Of a stretch of DNA of 10,298 nt, positions 6,316 to 10,298 are shown piece by piece. Numbering within the stretch: position 1 is the first letter of the stretch; each line of letters opens with the position of its first letter. The translations under genes were made by a program, and so were the position numbers. The notes under the pieces were generated by a model that was given only the letters and a program-made list of their open reading frames with translations, made no database searches and was not told where the DNA came from. Origin of the DNA: Sulfurimonas sp. (GTDB lineage Bacteria > Campylobacterota > Campylobacteria > Campylobacterales > Sulfurimonadaceae); contig NZ_JALOAA010000050.1 of the NCBI RefSeq assembly GCF_023229025.1, forward strand, positions 1 to 10,298, written 5' to 3'.

Positions 6316-7243
6316 TGATTTAAACTCTCTAGCAGCAGAGAGAAAGCCGTTTTTATTTATAACAGACTTTGGGGCAAAAAACTTAAAAGTCATCCCTCTT
6401 GATGAGCTTGAAGAGAGTGATGTTGAGTACTGTATGGAACAAAACAGCAATATAAAATCGCATGCGGATTTTTTAGATAAAAAGACTCTCTCGTTTGATG
6501 AGTATAAAAAAAAGTTTGATTTTGTCATAAAGAATATTAAATCCGGAAATACATATCTTTTAAACCTTACCCAACCTACAAAAATTAAAACAGAGTTGAC
6601 GCTAAAAGAGATATTTAACTTTGCAAATGCGCACTATAAACTTAGGTACAAAGATGAGTTTGTCTGCTTTTCACCAGAGAAGTTTGTAACTATAAACGGC
6701 TCTAGAATCTCTACATTCCCTATGAAAGGGACGATTGATGCGTCAATACCCAATGCAAAAGAGCTTATACTAAATAACAAAAAAGAGATGGCTGAACATG
6801 TTATGGTGGTTGACCTCTTAAGAAACGACCTCTCTATAGTGGCAAAAGATGTAAAGGTTGAAGAGTTTAGATATATTACAAAGATAAAAGCCGGAGCAAA
6901 AGAGCTTCTTCATGTTAGCTCACATATAAGTGGAGACGTCGGGAGTAATTGGCATGCTAGGGTAGGAGATATTTTAAAAGCACTTCTTCCTGCAGGGAGT
7001 ATAAGCGGTGCGCCTAAAAAAAGTACACTGGAGATAATTGAGCAGGTAGAAGGTTATGAGCGCGGATACTTTAGTGGAGTTTTTGGTGTTTATGACGGGC
7101 ATACATTAGAGAGTGCAGTAATGATAAGATTTGTTGAAAAAACTCAAGATGGTTATATTTACAAGAGCGGCGGAGGCATAACTTTAGATAGTGATGCAAG
7201 AGAAGAGTACAATGAACTTTTAGATAAAGTTTATCTACCTTAG
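6305..7243 (+). CDS. pabB: aminodeoxychorismate synthase component I (chorismate-binding), short PabB
   Basis: It converts chorismate with ammonia to 4-amino-4-deoxychorismate, the precursor of p-aminobenzoate and folate. The 312 residues cover mainly the catalytic chorismate-binding domain and lack the longer N-terminal region of E. coli PabB or TrpE. Motifs are GNTYLLNLT (81-89, characteristic of short PabB), FPMKGT (138-143, Lys141 being the catalytic lysine), EHVMVVDLLRNDLS (164-177), LLPAGSISGAPKKST (227-241) and SGGGITLDSDAREEYNE (288-304). The PIKGT-type Lys points to PabB or anthranilate synthase rather than isochorismate synthase, and GNTYLLNLT favours PabB. The glutaminase partner PabA and lyase PabC are not in the window. 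The ATG lies inside the end of pyrB (11-bp overlap), with no good Shine-Dalgarno, so translation is probably coupled to pyrB. Confidence 0.9.
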   Translation: MTFNDLNSLAAERKPFLFITDFGAKNLKVIPLDELEESDVEYCMEQNSNIKSHADFLDKKTLSFDEYKKKFDFVIKNIKSGNTYLLNLTQPTKIKTELTLKEIFNFANAHYKLRYKDEFVCFSPEKFVTINGSRISTFPMKGTIDASIPNAKELILNNKKEMAEHVMVVDLLRNDLSIVAKDVKVEEFRYITKIKAGAKELLHVSSHISGDVGSNWHARVGDILKALLPAGSISGAPKKSTLEIIEQVEGYERGYFSGVFGVYDGHTLESAVMIRFVEKTQDGYIYKSGGGITLDSDAREEYNELLDKVYLP

Positions 7244-7249
7244 AGGAGG
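7244..7249 (+). promoter_or_regulatory. Strong Shine-Dalgarno of the histidine kinase gene
   Basis: AGGAGG starts directly after the pabB stop codon (TAG, 7241-7243) and stands 9 bases before the kinase ATG at 7259. It is the best match to the anti-Shine-Dalgarno among the starts in the window. It fixes the kinase start and shows that this gene can be translated independently of pabB, although the 15-bp gap suggests a common transcript. Confidence 0.8.
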
Positions 7250-7258
7250 CAGTCGTAA

Positions 7259-8656
7259 ATGTTTAAGCTGGATGGTTTTTTTACAAGCGGGTGGCATTTT
7301 GATGAATCACAGCAAGATCTTAAAAATAGATATCAGATGGTCAATATCGGTATTTTGCTCTCCGGAGGCGGATTAATATATGGAATCATGGGCAACTACA
7401 TAAGAGATGTTGCCGGTTTTATACCCATAGAAGCAACTCTTTTATGTATGAATATAATGATATTTTTTGCTCTAAGAAAGTATCGCAATTTTTTTGAACT
7501 TTTTGCTACTACCATGACGCTTCAATATACATTTTTATTTCTATTTCTTATCTATGCGGGAGAGCCAAGTGATTTAAAACATCTTTGGATATTTACATAC
7601 CCGATAATTCTTCTATATTTTCAAAAAGCAATACATGCCGCTTATTGGCTTCTTTTTATCCTTATTATGCTTATAATAGCACCTCTTCAAAACTTAATAG
7701 AGATAAAGTACAGCTTCTATCAAGTCACATATATCTCATTTGTACTAGTAGTAATTAGTATAATAATCTATTTTTATCAGAGAAAAATCGATGAGGCAAG
7801 ATTTACTATTTTAGAGCAACAAAATATGCTACGTAATTTTAACTCTGAGCTTGAAAAACAGGTAAAAGATAAGACAGTGGAACTTAGGAAGTTAAATGAG
7901 TCACTTGAGATAAAAGTTGCGCAGAAGTTAGAAGAGCTAAGGAGTAAGGATCAGATACTAGAAGCTCAATCTAAACAGGCTGTAATGGGAGAGATGATAA
8001 GTATGATAGCACACCAATGGAGACAACCGCTCTCTACCATTACACTACAAATTGCAAACCTGCAGTTTAAGCAACTACTTGCAAAAGATAGGAGCAATGA
8101 GGATATCGATGCAGCACTAAGTAATATTAGCGACACAATAATTTACCTCTCTGATACTATTGATGATTTTCAAACCTATTTTCATCCAGATAAAGAGATG
8201 CAAAATATTGAGATTCATGATCTGCTTCAAAGAGCGCTTAATTTTGCAATCTCAAGAGTAAATGATAGAGGAATAAAAATATCAATCAACAAAAGTAGTG
8301 ACATAGATGTAAAAACATATATAAACGAACTTGTTCAGGTCGTACTTAATATTTTAAATAATGCAATTGATGCACATAATGAGAAAAAAAGAGATAATCC
8401 CTTTATAAAATTAAATGCCAAAACCGTAGAAGAGAGAGTCTATATATACATAGAGGATAATGCAGGAGGGATAGATAGTAAACATATGATACACCTCTTT
8501 GAACCCTACTTCAGTACAAAAGGCAAGAACGGAACGGGTCTTGGTCTTTACATGAGTCAGATGATAATAGAGAAGCAGTTTGGCGGGGAGATTGATGTAG
8601 AGAGTTCAGAAAACGGAGCTACGTTTATTATAAAAATACCAAAGAATATTTCATAA
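7259..8656 (+). CDS. membrane-bound sensor histidine kinase (orphan)
   Basis: This is a 465-residue two-component sensor. The N-terminus has five or six hydrophobic segments (roughly 27-45, 53-72, 82-100, 107-121, 126-142, 155-174) with little periplasmic sequence, so it likely senses within or near the membrane. A charged signalling coiled coil follows (about 178-240). The kinase core shows the H-box GEMISMIAHQWRQPLS (244-259, phospho-acceptor His252), N-box NILNNAIDA (364-372), G1 DNAGGI (400-405), F-box FEPYFST (414-420) and G2 GTGLGLYM (425-432), ending with GATFIIKIP. There is no HAMP, PAS or receiver domain. The H-box wording HQWRQPL is common in Campylobacterota and deltaproteobacterial kinases. 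No response regulator gene is adjacent: pabB lies before it and tal after. The input signal cannot be told from the sequence. Confidence 0.92.
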   Translation: MFKLDGFFTSGWHFDESQQDLKNRYQMVNIGILLSGGGLIYGIMGNYIRDVAGFIPIEATLLCMNIMIFFALRKYRNFFELFATTMTLQYTFLFLFLIYAGEPSDLKHLWIFTYPIILLYFQKAIHAAYWLLFILIMLIIAPLQNLIEIKYSFYQVTYISFVLVVISIIIYFYQRKIDEARFTILEQQNMLRNFNSELEKQVKDKTVELRKLNESLEIKVAQKLEELRSKDQILEAQSKQAVMGEMISMIAHQWRQPLSTITLQIANLQFKQLLAKDRSNEDIDAALSNISDTIIYLSDTIDDFQTYFHPDKEMQNIEIHDLLQRALNFAISRVNDRGIKISINKSSDIDVKTYINELVQVVLNILNNAIDAHNEKKRDNPFIKLNAKTVEERVYIYIEDNAGGIDSKHMIHLFEPYFSTKGKNGTGLGLYMSQMIIEKQFGGEIDVESSENGATFIIKIPKNIS

Positions 8657-8681
8657 AAATTCAAAAATAGCATTTTAAAGA

Positions 8682-8717
8682 TTGTTTAAAACAAATTGAG
8701 AATTTTTGAGATATAAT
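8682..8717 (+). promoter_or_regulatory. Probable tal promoter with a small inverted repeat upstream
   Basis: In the 87-bp AT-rich gap after the kinase stop there is a perfect TATAAT (8712-8717), with a likely start near 8724 and a leader of about 20 nt before the tal ATG. No -35 consensus is visible at the right spacing. Upstream lies an exact palindrome TTGTTT-a-AAACAA (8682-8694), placed where a -35 region or an operator would be. A second, AT-only pair, AAAAATTC near 8656 and GAATTTTT near 8699, could form a weak hairpin over the same gap. Confidence 0.55.
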
Positions 8718-8743
8718 TTACTAAAACAAGATAAGGTTTGCAG

Positions 8744-9724
8744 ATGTATTTAAAAGAGTTGAAGTTCTCTTTATGGGCTGATTTTATAGAGAGAGACTAC
8801 TTAGACCATGAGTTTAAAGAGCTTATACAAAGTAAAATTATTAATGGAGCAACCTCTAACCCTGCAATATTTAAAAATGCAATACTAAGCTCAGGTGCAT
8901 ATAAAGAGCAACTATCAAAACTCGGCTCAATCTCTCCAAAAGAGAAATATGAGGCTTTGGCAATATATGATATACAAAAAGCAGCTGATATATTAAACCC
9001 TCTATATGAAAAAGGAGATGACGGCTATGTTAGCATAGAGGTTGACCCTTTTCTTTGTGATGATGCCAAGGCTACAATAGCAGAGGGGAAGAGGCTTTTT
9101 TCACAAATAAAACGTAAAAACGTCATGATAAAAGTTCCAGCCACACAGGCTGGCTATATCGCTATGAGAGAGCTTGCAAGCAGCGGGATTCCGGTAAATG
9201 CTACGCTAATATTTAAAAAAGAGCAAGCCATCTTGTGTGCTGAGGCGTTTAGAGATGCTGCGATAAAGTATGGAGCAAAAGTAGACAGTGTAATAAGCGT
9301 TTTTGTAAGCCGTATTGATAGGGCACTTGACGGGGAGTTGGCAAAAGCCGGAGTAGATGTAGCGCTTAGTGGAATCTATAACAGTGCAGATATCTATGCT
9401 AAAGTTCAAGAGATGGGAGTAGATGGCTGTAGAGTGCTCTTTGCAAGCACCGGAGTTAAAGATGATTTACTGCCACCGCACTACTATATAGAGAAGCTCT
9501 TGGCATATAACAGTGTTAATACGGCTCCCATAGATACAATAAAAGCATTTCATCTAAATGGAGTCAAAGAGAGCGCCTTGCCGATTCAACCCCAAGTTAT
9601 AAAAGAGCATTTTGAGAAGATTAAGGCTCTGGGTATAGATTTTGATTCTGTATTGGATAAACAGATAGCTGATGGATTAAAATCTTTTAAAGATGCATTT
9701 AAAGATATATTGGAGTCGTTATGA
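8744..9724 (+). CDS. tal: transaldolase
   Basis: It transfers dihydroxyacetone units between sedoheptulose-7-phosphate and glyceraldehyde-3-phosphate in the non-oxidative pentose phosphate pathway. The 326 residues form a TIM-barrel with Schiff-base Lys130 in VMIKVPAT (127-134). Other blocks are NGATSNPAIFK (34-44), YVSIEVDP (95-102), PVNATLIF (150-157), SVFVSRID (185-192) and VLFASTGVKD (231-240). The length and motif spacing match the long bacterial transaldolases found in Campylobacter relatives, not the short (about 215 aa) TalC/MipB type. I chose the ATG at 8744, with AAGG 7 bases upstream. An upstream in-frame TTG (8738) would leave almost no spacing to that AAGG. The end overlaps the pilT start by 4 bp (ATGA). 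Confidence 0.94.
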   Translation: MYLKELKFSLWADFIERDYLDHEFKELIQSKIINGATSNPAIFKNAILSSGAYKEQLSKLGSISPKEKYEALAIYDIQKAADILNPLYEKGDDGYVSIEVDPFLCDDAKATIAEGKRLFSQIKRKNVMIKVPATQAGYIAMRELASSGIPVNATLIFKKEQAILCAEAFRDAAIKYGAKVDSVISVFVSRIDRALDGELAKAGVDVALSGIYNSADIYAKVQEMGVDGCRVLFASTGVKDDLLPPHYYIEKLLAYNSVNTAPIDTIKAFHLNGVKESALPIQPQVIKEHFEKIKALGIDFDSVLDKQIADGLKSFKDAFKDILESL

Positions 9725-10298
9725 GTGATAAAAAAAATGAAGTAGATATAAGTCAATTAACATTTGAGCAGATAAAAAAAATTAGAGCATATCTTAAAAA
9801 ATTGATAGAAAACGGCGGAAGTGATTTGCATGTCAAATCAAACGGTGTAATCAGGGCAAGAATCAATGGAGCGATAATACCGTTTTCAGGAAGTATATTC
9901 TCATATGATGATGCAATGACTCTCTCAAAAGAGATACTTCGAGGCAGATATGCAGAGCTTGTTGAGAACAAAGAGGTCGATTTGGTTTACCAATTTGATG
10001 AGCGTAACCGTTTTCGTGTAAATATCTTCTTTCAAACGGATGGTCCATCATTTGTATTTCGTGTTATTCCTATGAATATTCCTACTATTGATGAGATGAA
10101 GTTTCCAGAGATAGTAAGAACTTTTACAAAAGAGTCACGCGGGCTTATCCTTGTTACAGGAACTACAGGTAGCGGTAAATCTACAACCCTTGCAGCCATG
10201 ATACATGAGATAAACATAACACAAAAAAAGCATATTATAACTATTGAAGACCCTATTGAGTTTGTACATAAAGATAGAGGATGTATTATAAATCAGCG
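9721..10298 (+). CDS. pilT: type IV pilus retraction ATPase PilT-like protein, 5' part (runs off the window)
   Basis: This is a hexameric cytosolic secretion ATPase that powers pilus disassembly and twitching motility. Only the first 192 codons are present; family members are about 340-400 residues, so roughly half is missing. Seen are the N-terminal PAS-like domain with GSDLHVKSNG (33-42), RFRVN...FRVIP (97-117), Walker A GTTGSGKST (147-155, Lys153) and the Asp box HIITIEDPIEF (171-181, Glu176). The signature that best separates PilT from PilB (AIRAALREDPD with the HTN box) lies beyond the end, but the short N-terminus and close PilT-like spacing exclude PilB. PilU is a remaining alternative. 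ATG at 9721 overlaps the tal stop (ATGA), so translation is probably coupled. The frame is open to the last base, with no sign of decay. Confidence 0.9.
   Translation, partial: MSDKKNEVDISQLTFEQIKKIRAYLKKLIENGGSDLHVKSNGVIRARINGAIIPFSGSIFSYDDAMTLSKEILRGRYAELVENKEVDLVYQFDERNRFRVNIFFQTDGPSFVFRVIPMNIPTIDEMKFPEIVRTFTKESRGLILVTGTTGSGKSTTLAAMIHEINITQKKHIITIEDPIEFVHKDRGCIINQ

Noticed and set aside
8738..8743. TTG start for tal two codons before the ATG
   Set aside because: It would sit one base from the AAGG ribosome site, while the ATG at 8744 has normal 7-base spacing.
1..10298. CRISPR arrays, insertion sequences, phage genes, toxin-antitoxin or defence islands
   Set aside because: I saw no spaced direct repeats, transposase motifs, integrase or attachment sites; the genes are conserved housekeeping types with uniform composition apart from the 5306-5400 element.

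Overview
The window looks like chromosomal DNA of a Campylobacterota (epsilonproteobacterial) species, most likely Sulfurimonas or a close relative. The reasons are low G+C with A/T-ending codons, compact and overlapping genes, an N-degron gene set packed as clpS-clpA-aat, a histidine kinase with the H-box wording IAHQWRQPL, and a 5S rRNA end of the epsilonproteobacterial kind. The genus is inferred from general familiarity, not from a search.

Layout. The 3' end of a 5S rRNA (+ strand, about 1-69) marks the downstream border of an rrn operon. A four-gene minus-strand operon converges on it, in transcription order: a PLP-dependent transsulfuration-family enzyme (4576-3341), clpS (3326-3027), clpA (3027-850) and aat (853-158). 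A good extended -10 promoter lies just upstream, in the short divergent gap before bioD. The plus strand then carries bioD (4628-5275), a 149-bp spacer with a GC-rich, multiply palindromic element (5280-5400), pyrB, pabB (overlapping pyrB by 11 bp), and an orphan membrane histidine kinase with a strong Shine-Dalgarno. After an AT-rich gap with a TATAAT promoter come tal and the start of pilT, which overlaps tal by 4 bp and runs off the window end.

How the genes work together. Aat adds Leu/Phe to proteins with N-terminal Lys/Arg. ClpS recognises such N-degrons and ClpA unfolds the substrate for ClpP, which is not in the window. The minus-strand operon therefore holds tagging, recognition and unfolding in one coupled unit, headed by a sulfur amino-acid enzyme. 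The plus-strand genes are mixed housekeeping: biotin (bioD), pyrimidine (pyrB), folate precursor (pabB), sensing (kinase), non-oxidative pentose phosphate (tal) and type IV pilus retraction (pilT).

Nearly everything is recognisable. The least explained part is the structured element between bioD and pyrB. I did not find convincing evidence of a wholly new multi-gene system.
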